A stretch of 64,000 nt of DNA from Pradoshia eiseniae (GTDB lineage Bacteria > Bacillota > Bacilli > Bacillales > Pradoshiaceae). Of the stretch, positions 8,764 through 17,392 are shown in pieces; the stretch's first letter is position 1; each line of letters starts with the position of its first letter. The stretch lies in NCBI RefSeq assembly GCF_002946355.1, contig NZ_PKOZ01000004.1, forward strand, positions 1-64,000. Direction: 5' to 3'. The position numbers were made by a program, and so were the translations under genes. A model generated the notes under the pieces. The model ran no database searches and was not told where the DNA came from. It saw nothing but the letters and a program-made list of their open reading frames with translations.

Positions 8764-8794
8764 AAAAAGGATAGCCAATCCGGCTATCCTTTTT
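8764..8794 (+). terminator. Terminator of the MFS gene
   Basis: AAAAAGGATAGCC-AATCC-GGCTATCCTTTTT is a 13-bp perfect stem with a U tract, six bases after the stop codon. Confidence 0.92.
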
Positions 8795-8975
8795 GATTGA
8801 AATCATGTCTTTAATCAAATATACACAATCAAAAGAACTAGGCAAAAAAATTACTTATACCCTAAATTACTTACATTATTCTCTTTTTACCCACATATTT
8901 TTTTATATGTACACGAATTTTATTGATGTGTTCATAGAAAAATAGATAATTAGATAAAAGGGGAGTTCTCTTATC

Positions 8976-9071
8976 ATGAGAATCGTAAAAGACTTTGTTG
9001 TGAATTATAGCTATACCATCGTGTTCATGATTTTATGTTATCTTGTCGCATTAGCATGGATCTTCAGCTAA
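8976..9071 (+). CDS. 31-residue single-pass membrane peptide
   Basis: ATG at 8976 is preceded by AAGGGGAG at a good distance and opens a 31-codon frame. The peptide starts MRIVKDFVVNYSYT and continues as one hydrophobic helix with Cys and Trp near the end (VFMILCYLVALAWIFS). A charged N-terminus followed by a single transmembrane helix is typical of small membrane-tethered regulators in Bacillus. No family is recognised. A convergent gene ends 13 bases downstream, and there is no terminator between them. Seen: the frame and the ribosome binding site; translation is inferred. Confidence 0.5.
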   Translation: MRIVKDFVVNYSYTIVFMILCYLVALAWIFS

Positions 9072-9083
9072 CATGAACCGCAC

Positions 9084-9347
9084 CTATGTATGCAATACAG
9101 CGTTGGTTTCGGGCATATAATCACAGGAGGGGAGATTACCTTTCTCCTTCATATCAAAGATTTTGTATTTGCCATGCCGCACCACCGTTCTAGTCGTTTC
9201 AAGCTTCAGTTCATCAGCATATGCTTGCGAAATTTCAACAACACAGGTCACTTCTCTTAACGAAATAATTTGGCCAATGACAAATAAGTTGTCTCTCTTA
9301 AAATGAATTACATCACCAATTTTGCCGATATTCTTTTCTGTATACAC
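9084..9347 (-). CDS. DUF2187 (YkvS-like) small protein
   Basis: A small soluble protein of about 87 residues with the DUF2187 core: KIGDVIHFKRDNLFVIGQI, then VVEIS, and TVVRHGKYKIFD. This is a small beta-barrel resembling KOW/SH3-type folds, function unknown. The frame is open to TTG 9389, but AAAAGGAG lies before the in-frame GTG at 9347, giving a length close to other family members plus a short C-terminal extension (SCDYMPETNAVLHT) that I do not recognise. Confidence 0.7.
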   Translation of the reverse strand: MYTEKNIGKIGDVIHFKRDNLFVIGQIISLREVTCVVEISQAYADELKLETTRTVVRHGKYKIFDMKEKGNLPSCDYMPETNAVLHT

Positions 9348-9541
9348 AGGCCATAGTCTCCTTTTACTTATTATTATGTTATTGGTCAAATAAACACTCT
9401 TATAGTTACTATCGGAGAATTAGGGATAAGTTTATACATTAAGGGTGATTTTTTTAATTTGTACAATTTCCTTATATTGGGTAAAATCAAAGAAAAGAAC
9501 TGTGATTGATTCACATAGCTCCCTAAAGGAAGGTGTGTTTA

Positions 9542-10330
9542 TTGGAACATCAGCAGTTATTCTTTTCCAGTGCCCTCATCAGCCAAAAGCCAAATACCAT
9601 CCGCAACCAAAACACTGATTGCCCCTTTTGCCGGACAGAGGAATTGGAAGAAATCCTGGCTAGGGAAGGAAATATCATCTGGCTCATGAACAAATACCCA
9701 ACATTAAAGGATACCTATCAGACAGTTATTATTGAAACAGATGAATGCACGTCAGATATGAGACAATACTCTACATCTCATATGAGGAAATTAATGAGGT
9801 TTTGCCTTGATAAATGGCAGGAAATTGAAGGGACAGACCGTTATCGATCGGTTATATTATTTAAAAACCATGGTCCCTATTCCGGCGGCAGCATCAGCCA
9901 TCCGCATATGCAAATCATCGGCATGAACGAGGTGGATTACCATCAAAACATCACGATGGCCAACTTCGAGGGAACCAATGCCTTCACTCATAACGGAGTT
10001 GAGCTGACCATCTCCGCTTATCCAATCATCGGGTTTACCGAATTTAATCTACTAGCATCTGCAGACAATCAATACGATACTTTCGCAGATATGCTCCAAG
10101 TCCTAATTCGTTACATACTGAACGGATTTCACAAAGGCTGCAATAGCTTTAATCTATTCTTTTACCGCTTCAATGACAAAATCATCTGCAAGGCCATTCC
10201 CCGCTTTGTCGTTTCTCCGCTATTTGTGGGCTATAAAATCCCACAAGTCCTCATGGATATCGATTTGAATCGTATGACAAAAGATTTATCCGCCCTTTAT
10301 TCCGCTTATGCCAGGAGTGAGCTTGCTTAG
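9542..10330 (+). CDS. GalT/HIT-superfamily protein (DUF4931-like)
   Basis: A 262-residue protein with the galactose-1-phosphate uridylyltransferase-like HIT fold. DCPFCRTEE (about 28-36) is the start of a Cys-based metal site, and SISHPHMQIIG (about 118-128) is the HxHxQ catalytic motif in which a His carries the nucleotidyl group. It lacks the length of true GalT (about 330-500 aa), and there are no galactose genes nearby, so a nucleotidyl transferase or hydrolase of unknown substrate is the safest reading. AAAGGAAGG precedes TTG 9542 (preferred) and GTG 9533. Stands alone. Confidence 0.7.
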   Translation: MEHQQLFFSSALISQKPNTIRNQNTDCPFCRTEELEEILAREGNIIWLMNKYPTLKDTYQTVIIETDECTSDMRQYSTSHMRKLMRFCLDKWQEIEGTDRYRSVILFKNHGPYSGGSISHPHMQIIGMNEVDYHQNITMANFEGTNAFTHNGVELTISAYPIIGFTEFNLLASADNQYDTFADMLQVLIRYILNGFHKGCNSFNLFFYRFNDKIICKAIPRFVVSPLFVGYKIPQVLMDIDLNRMTKDLSALYSAYARSELA

Positions 10331-10409
10331 CCTCCTGGCTAGGCTTATTTTAATTTCTCCAAAAGGATTGTCAGTATTGTACCCACCGTATGTCCTCTTA
10401 AAGGCATAA

Positions 10410-10435
10410 TAAAAAGCGGATTGTCTTGCATCCGC
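10410..10435 (-). terminator. Terminator of the SinR-like gene
   Basis: On the minus strand, GCGGAT-GCAAGACA-ATCCGC is followed by TTTTTATTATG. It lies about 115 bases beyond the SinR-like stop codon. Confidence 0.7.
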
Positions 10436-10550
10436 CCCAAATGTCTCCATACCATTCACCATATTCTCTGCCAAGGAATGGCCTATTTATAAATAGGATG
10501 TACCCTTCGCCTCAAAAAGAACCTCGTTTCAGACACAGGGACAATTATGC

Positions 10551-10895
10551 TCAGCTTTTCACGTTCTTCGTTTTCCATTTGATATATTCTATCAAGGCCC
10601 GATATTCCTCCATGTCCTCCTTTTCAATCACGGTCTTTTTCAGTTCCTCAATCAAATCAATCAACTCTTCATTCAGGTTCTCATCTGGCTGTCTTTGCTG
10701 CTCAATCTTCAGCAATGTCTTTAAATCAACATGCAAGACAAGCGCAAGCCTCTTCAGAACTTCAATGGATGGATTCTGGTTGACGCCTCGCTCGATATTG
10801 CTTAAATACGATTTCGATATTCCTGCATTTACAGCCAGCTGAGTCAGGGTCATTCCTCTTCTCTTCCTTATTTGTTGAATGTTTTTTCCGATCAT
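10551..10895 (-). CDS. SinR-like XRE-family regulator
   Basis: 114 residues, the length of SinR. N-terminal helix-turn-helix (about 4-60): IRKRRGMTLTQLAVNAGISKSYLSNIERG, close to SinR of B. subtilis. The C-terminal part (about 75-110, with a terminal EYRALIEYIKWK segment) fits the SinI/SinR dimerisation helix pair. In B. subtilis SinR represses exopolysaccharide and matrix genes. Here the gene lies 82 bases downstream of an EpsM-like acetyltransferase in the same orientation. No separate sinI is visible. It could be SinR, SlrR or a further paralog; the window cannot decide. Confidence 0.8.
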   Translation of the reverse strand: MIGKNIQQIRKRRGMTLTQLAVNAGISKSYLSNIERGVNQNPSIEVLKRLALVLHVDLKTLLKIEQQRQPDENLNEELIDLIEELKKTVIEKEDMEEYRALIEYIKWKTKNVKS

Positions 10896-10977
10896 GAAAA
10901 TCTCCTTTCCGAAATGGACATGGCTGTTTCCAGGCAGTCAACTCTTCAATTTTACCGTGCCAGAAGGATTTACTATA

Positions 10978-11640
10978 TTAGAAGCTCATATAGGCATTAA
11001 AACCACCGCCCTTTTCTTGATTAACCACTTTTGCCGGCACCCCTAAAGCCTGTGCAAATTCAGGAACATCGCTCGTCACTGTCGCTCCAGCCCCTACCAC
11101 AGCCCATTGCCCAATTTCCACATCCGGAATGACGGTTGCATTCGCGCCAACCAGCACACCCTCCCTTACCTTGACCCCACTCGTCAAACAGGCTTTTGAT
11201 GAAATATGGGCAAAATCGCTTAAGCGGCAATTATGTTCAACGACAGAGGCCGTATTAATGATTCCATGCTTGCCGACCTTCGCCTCCGCATTAACGATTG
11301 CCCCAGGCATCACCACTGTGCCTGCTCCAATCTCAGCACTCGGGCTTACGATGGCATGTGTGGAAATGACCGATGTATAACAATCATCCGCAAGGTTCAA
11401 TCGCTTAACCACTGACTTTCTCGTCAAATTGTCAGCAACCGTAATGACCAGTTTCCCACAATACACATGTCTTAAAACTGACCGAGCCGCACTAATCGGT
11501 CCATAATAAATATCCCCCCTCTTGACCAGCTTTTTATACCGATCATCCAAGTAAGCGGCAATCCTGCTTGGGGCTGCACTCTCAATCATCTCCTGAATAA
11601 CCCTGCTATGTCCGCCATCCCCAACTAATATATAATTCAC
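10978..11640 (-). CDS. NeuD/EpsM-like sugar O- or N-acetyltransferase
   Basis: A 220-residue two-domain enzyme. The N-terminal Rossmann-like PglD_N domain starts with ILVGDGGHSRVI, where GGHS contacts the sugar nucleotide. A left-handed beta-helix of hexapeptide repeats follows (about 95-205), seen as GAGTVVMPGAIVNAEA and VGANATVIPDVEIG, with catalytic His in VVEHNC. The family acetylates sialic acid or UDP-4-amino sugars; B. subtilis EpsM is the nearest named relative. No other eps-type gene is nearby, so it is an orphan of such a pathway or serves a coat or surface glycan made elsewhere. Confidence 0.8.
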   Translation of the reverse strand: MNYILVGDGGHSRVIQEMIESAAPSRIAAYLDDRYKKLVKRGDIYYGPISAARSVLRHVYCGKLVITVADNLTRKSVVKRLNLADDCYTSVISTHAIVSPSAEIGAGTVVMPGAIVNAEAKVGKHGIINTASVVEHNCRLSDFAHISSKACLTSGVKVREGVLVGANATVIPDVEIGQWAVVGAGATVTSDVPEFAQALGVPAKVVNQEKGGGFNAYMSF

Positions 11641-12523
11641 CTATGCCCCACTCCTCGAATACGAGCGGACTCATCATAATAAAACACAGTCGCCTGCCTC
11701 CTTTGTTTAACTCCCTCTGATGCTAAAACCCTGCCACTCCAGATTGATTGCAGATTCCACACTTCCCCACTATCAAAGCGAAAATGAGAATATCAGCGGA
11801 TGTCCCACTTAGATGTCATGCAATCACCCAGGTAATGGTTTATGTACGTTAATCTAAAGGTTACTTATTATTCTTCCTACCCTACTTTTGATTTAATCAT
11901 TCGGGATACCAGTCTGAACTATGTTGAAAAGTATAATCTGTTTCTTCCATTGTAAAGCTGAACCACAACCGCCTATATATTCGGTTAGTTCGTGCAACCT
12001 AACAATGGATCAGAAGGAATATCCTTATTATAAATCAAATAGAATGCCTTGTTGTCATAGGAAAAATAATTCTGCAAGATAGTTCTGTGTATCGTTATGA
12101 TTATCAGCTGTCTCGTTAAAAACATGATTCAGGAAAGACTGGAGCGGACCTCTATGCAAGTACATCTTTATGTTTTTTTGTTCTTGATTAAGACCGAACA
12201 AAGCGAGAATATCACTGCGGGCGAAGCTGCATAGCTACCCTTGAATTCTCTAATTGTAAATAAATATACTAAATTATGATTAGTTAGTTGTTTTGACATT
12301 GGGATTTTAGTTCTATATTAAGAATCTTATAGGATAAAAATACCATTTTATAATTTAACTTGTCAATCAGATATTTATGTAAACAAAATAATTTACAACG
12401 AATTAATTTTTTCGGCAAATTTTCAGATGCTAGATTGGTAGAATCATTGAACAGCTCCTAAAGGCATAGCACGAGGAAACAATGGAGGAATATATTTTAT
12501 TGAAAAAAGTTTATCAAGACATA
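11641..12523. other. Gene-free stretch of about 0.9 kb
   Basis: Both strands are interrupted by stops. I find no frame over 30 codons with a ribosome binding site, no recognisable RNA and no mobile-element end. The sequence is AT-rich toward the tRNA. One spaced inverted repeat, GTTC/GAAC near 12179-12199, is visible but weak. It may hold decayed genes. Confidence 0.5.
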
Positions 12524-12552
12524 TTGACTTTTATTTCATAAGCATTTATATT
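12524..12552 (+). promoter_or_regulatory. SigA promoter of tRNA-Val
   Basis: TTGACT (12524-12529), a 17-base spacer and TATATT (12547-12552) lie about 28 bases before the mature tRNA 5' end. Confidence 0.7.
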
Positions 12553-12580
12553 AAATATTGTCTTAAACATTTACATACGT

Positions 12581-12653
12581 GATTCCGTAGCTCAGCTGGG
12601 AGAGCACCACCTTGACAGGGTGGGGGTCGCTGGTTCGAACCCAGTCGGGATCA
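12581..12653 (+). tRNA. tRNA-Val (anticodon GAC)
   Basis: A full cloverleaf can be read. The acceptor arms are GATTCCG and CGGGATC (one G-U pair), the D arm is GCTC/GAGC, and the anticodon stem CCACC/GGTGG carries the loop TTGACAG, giving anticodon GAC. The T arm CTGGTTCGAACCCAG contains the invariant TTCGA. The discriminator is A, and CCA is not encoded (ATAC follows). It stands alone, with its own promoter and terminator, rather than in an rRNA-linked tRNA cluster. Confidence 0.95.
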
Positions 12654-12661
12654 TACATCTT

Positions 12662-12703
12662 AAAAAGGCATAAACCTTTGTTTATAAAGGTTTATGCCTT
12701 TTT
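12662..12703 (+). terminator. Terminator of tRNA-Val
   Basis: AAAGGCATAAACCTTT and its exact complement flank a 6-base loop and end in TTTTTC, nine bases after the tRNA. Confidence 0.92.
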
Positions 12704-12847
12704 CTATTTTCAGTAACACACGTACTTATTACTAATCAGCATTACGCACATTCATATAGATTCAAGGAGTGTTTGTTGCCCCACTATTTCTGCATTCCTG
12801 GGATTAATCAATCAAACCGCAACTTTAAAATATATATAGGTAAAAAG

Positions 12848-12896
12848 AAAAGTGCATTCACATCCCCCACATGTTCAGGGATGAATGTGAATGCAC
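12848..12896 (-). terminator. Terminator of the CstA-family gene
   Basis: GTGCATTCACAT and ATGTGAATGCAC form a 12-bp stem extended by CCC/GGG past a small bulge. On the minus strand it is followed by TTTTCTTTTT. It lies directly after the cstA-like stop codon. Confidence 0.8.
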
Positions 12897-12902
12897 ACAT
12901 CA

Positions 12903-14333
12903 TTATTTTTTAGCTAGAGCAGGAACATTCAATTTATTAAACCGCATGATTTGATAGGCGTAAAATAAACCAACAGCGACCGTAGCCGATAATCCGATAG
13001 TCATCCCCAGATTATATTCCAATCCGAACCCTTCAGGTGCGACCATCAAGTAAGTAAAGACCACCGCTGTCATAAACAGAGCGGGTAAACCTGAAATCCA
13101 GTGTAATTTTGCTTCTTTTAACAAATAAGAAGTAGCCACCCATAACATAACGGTTGCAACCATTTGGTTTGTCATGCCTACATAGCGCCATAAAAATTGA
13201 TAATCAATTGTTGAAAGATAAAATGACGGAATCGTAACGGCAACTGTTGCCGCAACGGCTATTGTTTTTGGATTACCTTTAACACGGGATCCTAAAAAGT
13301 CGAGCACAATCATCCGGGCTGAGCGAAGAGATGTATCGCCTGTCGTAATCGGCAGGATAATGACACTCAGCACCGCTAATAGACCACCTATCGTTCCTAG
13401 CAGCCCAACAGAAATTTGGTCTACTACACCACCGGCACCCACCGAAGCAATAACCGATCCAAGCTCTCCTGTTCCTCCATAAAAACTCATTCCTGCTGCA
13501 CACCAGATCAATGCAATGATTCCTTCACCAATCATAGCTCCATAAAACACTTTTCTACCTTCCGTTTCCTTTTTCAATGTACGGGAGATAATCGGGCTTT
13601 GTGTAGAATGGAAACCAGAAATAGCACCACAGGAAATCGTAACCATCAATAGCGGCCAAACAGGTAATTCGGATGGATGCATATTAGCAAATGACAATTC
13701 AGGCACTTTAATATCGGAAAACAGTAAGGATATTAAAACTGCCCCAGCCGTAATCAATAAGACAGCTCCGAATATAGGATAAATACGGCCAATAATTTTA
13801 TTGATTGGCAAAATAGCGGCCAACAAGAAGTATACAAAAATAATGATAATTGCGAGCATGAATGTAATGCCAGTTTTAGCTGAAATGACAGCTGCAGGAC
13901 CTGCCGTGAAAGCAGCCGCAACCAATACCATCAAAACGACTGATACGATGTCTGTAAAAACACGCATCACTTTTCCCAAATACTTTTGGACAAGCGCAGG
14001 AAATTGTGCACCTCCATGTCGAACGGAAAGCATTCCTGCAAAATAATCATGTACCGCTCCTGCAAAAATACATCCTAAAACAATCCAAACCATGGCAACC
14101 GGACCATATAAAGCCCCTGCAATCGCACCATATATAGGACCAAGGCCGGCTATATTCAATAACTGAATGGTCCAGCCCTTCCACGCCGGCATCGGAACAT
14201 AATCCAAATTGTCTGTTTTTGTATAAGCCGGTGTAGGAGTTCCATCATTCACCACAAACACCTTTTCTACAAACTTACCGTAAACAATATAACCAAATAA
14301 CAACAGAATAATAGCACCTATAAGCGTAAACAT
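12903..14333 (-). CDS. cstA: CstA-family peptide/pyruvate transporter
   Basis: A 476-residue polytopic membrane protein of the carbon-starvation CstA family, with about 13-14 helices. The N-terminal motif TPTPAYTKTDNLDYVPMP and GLGPIYGAIAGALYGP are family hallmarks, as is GFHSTQSPIISRT (about 240). CstA-type proteins import peptides or pyruvate on carbon limitation. The length matches the short form of the family (full E. coli CstA is about 700 aa). Monocistronic with its own terminator; no adjacent two-component system is visible. Confidence 0.87.
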   Translation of the reverse strand: MFTLIGAIILLLFGYIVYGKFVEKVFVVNDGTPTPAYTKTDNLDYVPMPAWKGWTIQLLNIAGLGPIYGAIAGALYGPVAMVWIVLGCIFAGAVHDYFAGMLSVRHGGAQFPALVQKYLGKVMRVFTDIVSVVLMVLVAAAFTAGPAAVISAKTGITFMLAIIIIFVYFLLAAILPINKIIGRIYPIFGAVLLITAGAVLISLLFSDIKVPELSFANMHPSELPVWPLLMVTISCGAISGFHSTQSPIISRTLKKETEGRKVFYGAMIGEGIIALIWCAAGMSFYGGTGELGSVIASVGAGGVVDQISVGLLGTIGGLLAVLSVIILPITTGDTSLRSARMIVLDFLGSRVKGNPKTIAVAATVAVTIPSFYLSTIDYQFLWRYVGMTNQMVATVMLWVATSYLLKEAKLHWISGLPALFMTAVVFTYLMVAPEGFGLEYNLGMTIGLSATVAVGLFYAYQIMRFNKLNVPALAKK

Positions 14334-14688
14334 ATGGAACCTCCACTAAGTAGTTTTATTTTTCAGATAATTCAAATTATATAACAAGAATCACGATTCA
14401 ACAAATTATTTATTTATAAAATTTTATATTTTTAGAAAATATTAAAAACCTCGATCATATGTAAAAGCCATTGTGCAATGTCCTATCAATCCACGTAGGA
14501 GGAGTCACATTGAATTACTCGATTTTGGTACCGTACATAAATATTCCGAGCCACCTTCACATACAAATCTTATATGATTAAAGAAAAGAACCACCTTCTT
14601 TGTTGGATAGAATTTATCCATAGCACGGAAGTTCTTTATGATAAAATTGGATTTGCATACTATTAAATGAAAGAGAAGAAGGCATTTT
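14334..14688. other. Intergenic region between the cstA-like and hydrolase genes
   Basis: About 355 AT-rich bases. The only translation signal is GGAGGAG followed by TTG at 14510, opening a 23-codon frame ending at 14581. Its codons and content are unremarkable, so I do not call it a gene. Confidence 0.4.
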
Positions 14689-15423
14689 ATGAAGAAGATT
14701 ATTACTATTAGCGTAGGTATACTATTGATTATTGCCGTGTTGGGGCTTTCGGGCTTCTATATTTGGTCCCAACAAACGTACAAAGCATCGGAAGAAGTTG
14801 CCTCTTATGTAGATTTGGATAACATCCAGAAGGAAGAAAACTGGCTTGTGTTCGAACCTAAAGAAAAAGCAAAAAGCGGGATCATTCTTTATCCTGGAGC
14901 TAAAGTAGAGCCTGAAGCGTATAGCTACTATGCCCAAGGTATCGCGGATAAAGGGTATTTGGTGATTGTTCCGAAAGTCAACTTGAACTTTGCCCTGCTC
15001 GATATTAATCAGGCGGATTTAATTAGAGATGAGTTCAGCGATATCACAAATTGGTATGTAGGCGGACATTCACTTGGCGGCGTGGCTGCAGCATCTTATG
15101 CTTACGATCATCTCGAAAACGTAAGGGGTTTAATCTTATTGGGTTCCTATCCGAGCGATTCAAATGATTTTTCGGAAACTGACCTCCCCACCCTCTCCCT
15201 CTATGCCGAGTTTGATGGATTAACGACAACGGATAAAATAGCTGATACAAACTATTTACTTTCGTCTGACGCAACCCTATATGAAGTTAAAGGCGGGAAC
15301 CATGCCCAATTCGGAATGTATGGAATCCAAGACGGGGACGGAAAAGCAACCATTTCAGCAAAAGAACAGCAGGATGAACTCGTAGACGAAACGTTAAAAT
15401 GGCTGAATCATTATCAAAGATAA
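14689..15423 (+). CDS. Membrane-anchored alpha/beta hydrolase
   Basis: A 244-residue protein with an N-terminal transmembrane or signal segment (residues 3-26) and an alpha/beta-hydrolase fold. The nucleophile elbow is GGHSLGG (about 125-131, Ser in the middle), the acidic residue is probably Asp in AEFDGLTT, and the catalytic His is in GGNHAQFG near 206. It resembles the Abhydrolase_5 group of Bacillus exported or anchored esterases; no substrate can be given. AGAAGG lies before the ATG, and a strong terminator follows. Stands alone. Confidence 0.82.
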   Translation: MKKIITISVGILLIIAVLGLSGFYIWSQQTYKASEEVASYVDLDNIQKEENWLVFEPKEKAKSGIILYPGAKVEPEAYSYYAQGIADKGYLVIVPKVNLNFALLDINQADLIRDEFSDITNWYVGGHSLGGVAAASYAYDHLENVRGLILLGSYPSDSNDFSETDLPTLSLYAEFDGLTTTDKIADTNYLLSSDATLYEVKGGNHAQFGMYGIQDGDGKATISAKEQQDELVDETLKWLNHYQR

Positions 15424-15458
15424 AAACCAGGCTTCTTTTCCCCTTTCGGATACAGCTA

Positions 15459-15490
15459 TAGCCCGCCCGTGTCACGGGCGGGCTATTTTA
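15459..15490 (+). terminator. Terminator of the alpha/beta hydrolase
   Basis: TAGCCCGCCCG and CGGGCGGGCTA enclose a 4-base loop and are followed by TTTTA. Confidence 0.85.
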
Positions 15491-15632
15491 AACTCTTTAC
15501 AAATCATTTTCGTCTATTCTAAATAAAAGACAGTGTCTCCTGCATCCGCTGATTATTACGATACTTCGCCCTCATCATATAGAATTTTTTGTTTAAATAG
15601 TCCACGGTCAGTATTAACAGAGCCTATCATAA

Positions 15633-15648
15633 ACTTGTACGGATAATT
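15633..15648 (+). promoter_or_regulatory. Candidate distal AraR operator
   Basis: ACTTGTACGGATAATT matches the B. subtilis AraR operator ATTTGTACGTACAAAT at 12 of 16 positions, with the TTGTACG core intact. It lies about 230 bases upstream of the promoter-overlapping site. Paired distant AraR operators that loop DNA are known in B. subtilis. Confidence 0.4.
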
Positions 15649-15860
15649 TTAAGTTTATAGAACGGAATAATTGCGTGAAAAAACATATTACAATAGTCTA
15701 TAAAGGAAAAGACCTCTAGGAATTTCATCCTGTTTTTATTTCTATTTGTCCCATAACAAACTTCTACTTTTTACTCTTCTTAATATACCTGAGACGGTTT
15801 ATTCAAAATTTGACTCGAACCACAATAATACCAATTTAACCGTTAAATCCCAATTCTATG

Positions 15861-15890
15861 TTGACATGTACGTATATGTGTTTTTATAAT
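15861..15890 (+). promoter_or_regulatory. Promoter of the arabinan operon
   Basis: Perfect TTGACA (15861-15866) and perfect TATAAT (15885-15890) with an 18-base spacer. The spacer contains the AraR-like palindrome, and a cre site begins just after the expected transcription start. Confidence 0.85.
15864..15879 (+). promoter_or_regulatory. AraR-like operator inside the promoter
   Basis: ACATGTACGTATATGT is palindromic at 14 of 16 bases around the TGTACGTA core typical of AraR boxes. It overlaps the -35 element and spacer, so bound repressor would block RNA polymerase. The downstream arabinofuranosidase makes AraR the natural candidate. Confidence 0.65.
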
Positions 15891-15897
15891 TAACTAT

Positions 15898-15919
15898 GAA
15901 ATGAATGCGTTTTCATTTC
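15898..15919 (+). promoter_or_regulatory. cre (CcpA) site downstream of the promoter
   Basis: GAAATGAA and TTCATTTC flank TGCGTT. The core TGAATGCGTTTTCA fits the cre consensus at 13 of 14 positions. Its place just after the start of transcription suggests catabolite repression by roadblock. Confidence 0.7.
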
Positions 15920-16029
15920 CTTTTCTAGAAATCTTTTACCGGAGGAGGGGCGAAGGTTCATAAAAAGTTAACGGTTTTTATTCACTTAGTTTGTTCGATG
16001 AACAAATAAAGTAAAGGTGGGAAAATAAA

Positions 16030-17382
16030 ATGAATAAAAAAATGCTTTCGGTAATTAGTGCTTTACTATTGTTTTCGGTATTCTTTTTGGCAGCATGCAG
16101 TGGCGGCTCGGAAGATTCGGCCCCTGCGAATGCAGATGATGTGAAAACTGCTGGTGAAGATATTGAAGATGCAACGGAATTATCATTTTGGACCTTCGCC
16201 GGAACACATGCTACCTTCTATGCCAATGCTGCTGATCGCTGGAATAAAGAAAACCCTGATAAAGCAATCAAATTGACTGTTGAAAACTATCCATTTGACC
16301 AGATGCACAATAACTTGCTAATGGCCTTGCAATCAGGCTCAGGCGCACCAGATATAGCAGATATTGAACTTGCCAAATTCCCGAATTTTCTAAAAGGCGA
16401 TGTTCAACTAGAGCCGCTTAATGATTTGATTGAACCTGAGTTAGACAGCTTCATGGAAGAAAGGATCAACATCTACGCGAAAGACGGAAAGTATTATGGG
16501 GCTCCAACCCACTTAGGCGCATCAGTAGTTTACTATAATACAGAAATCATGGATGAGGCTGGCGTGGATATTGATTCAATCAAGACTTGGGATGATTATG
16601 TAGAAGCCGGGAAAAAAGTCGTTGAAAAGACCGGCAAGCCGATGACAACCATTGCGGATAACTGGTATGGAATTTGGCCTTATGTTGCTCAAAAAGGCTC
16701 GGATTTCTTTAACGAAAATGGCAAGCTGACTTTAGATAATGAAAAAAATATCGAGACTTTAGAATTTATCAATGACCTCGTTAACAAACATAAAATCGCT
16801 GAACTCGCTCCTGGCGGACAGTACCACACCGAGGAATTCTACGGCTTCATGAATGATGGTGGTCAGGCCTCCTTAGTCATTCCGATGTACTATATGAAAG
16901 ACTTCACAACATATATGCCTGATCTTGAAGGCAAAATCCAAATCCGCCCTATGCCGAAATGGTCTGATTCAGACTATCAATCTGTCACAATGGGAGGAAC
17001 AGGCACGGCTGTCACGAGCCAATCCGAACATGTCGAATTGGCAAAAGAATTTTTATACTTTGCTAAGTTATCCAAAGAAGGAAACATTCAGCTATGGAAA
17101 GAATTAGGCTTCGACCCTCCTCGCTGGGATGTGTGGGAAGACCCTGCAATGAGAGAGGACAATGTGTATTATCAATACTTCCACGATGATATTTTTGATG
17201 TCCTATTAAGTGTCAAAGATAATGTAGCAGGCATTCAGCTTTCTGAGTATACACCTGACGTTTTAACAGAAATCGATTCTAATATCATGCATAAGGTGCT
17301 CAGAGAAAAATCTCAAACACCAGAAGAAGCGTTAAAACAGTCAGCTGATACAGTCAGGCAGAAAATAGGAGATCAAAACTAA
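16030..17382 (+). CDS. AraN-like sugar ABC transporter binding lipoprotein
   Basis: Solute-binding protein of the CUT1 family, captured on the outer face of the membrane. Lipoprotein signal with lipobox LAAC (Cys23), then a Ser/Ala/Asp-rich linker and a type I SBP fold (450 aa, SBP_bac_1), with LSFWTFAGTHATFYANAADRW at the mature start. First gene of an operon with two permeases, a DUF624 protein and a GH51 arabinofuranosidase, so its ligand is probably alpha-1,5-arabino-oligosaccharides, as for B. subtilis AraN (inference from context). No ATPase gene is present; Bacillus CUT1 importers commonly use the shared MsmX ATPase. AAAGGTGGG precedes the ATG. Confidence 0.85.
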   Translation: MNKKMLSVISALLLFSVFFLAACSGGSEDSAPANADDVKTAGEDIEDATELSFWTFAGTHATFYANAADRWNKENPDKAIKLTVENYPFDQMHNNLLMALQSGSGAPDIADIELAKFPNFLKGDVQLEPLNDLIEPELDSFMEERINIYAKDGKYYGAPTHLGASVVYYNTEIMDEAGVDIDSIKTWDDYVEAGKKVVEKTGKPMTTIADNWYGIWPYVAQKGSDFFNENGKLTLDNEKNIETLEFINDLVNKHKIAELAPGGQYHTEEFYGFMNDGGQASLVIPMYYMKDFTTYMPDLEGKIQIRPMPKWSDSDYQSVTMGGTGTAVTSQSEHVELAKEFLYFAKLSKEGNIQLWKELGFDPPRWDVWEDPAMREDNVYYQYFHDDIFDVLLSVKDNVAGIQLSEYTPDVLTEIDSNIMHKVLREKSQTPEEALKQSADTVRQKIGDQN

Positions 17383-17392
17383 ATCTGCACAA

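Noticed and set aside
10286-10474. 62-codon minus-strand frame downstream of the SinR-like gene
   Set aside because: It overlaps the SinR-like terminator and the 3' end of the GalT-like gene, has no ribosome binding site, and its sequence shows no protein-like pattern.
14510-14581. 23-codon frame behind a strong GGAGGAG
   Set aside because: TTG start, unremarkable composition, and no hairpin or terminator after it that would make it a leader peptide; translation cannot be supported from sequence alone.
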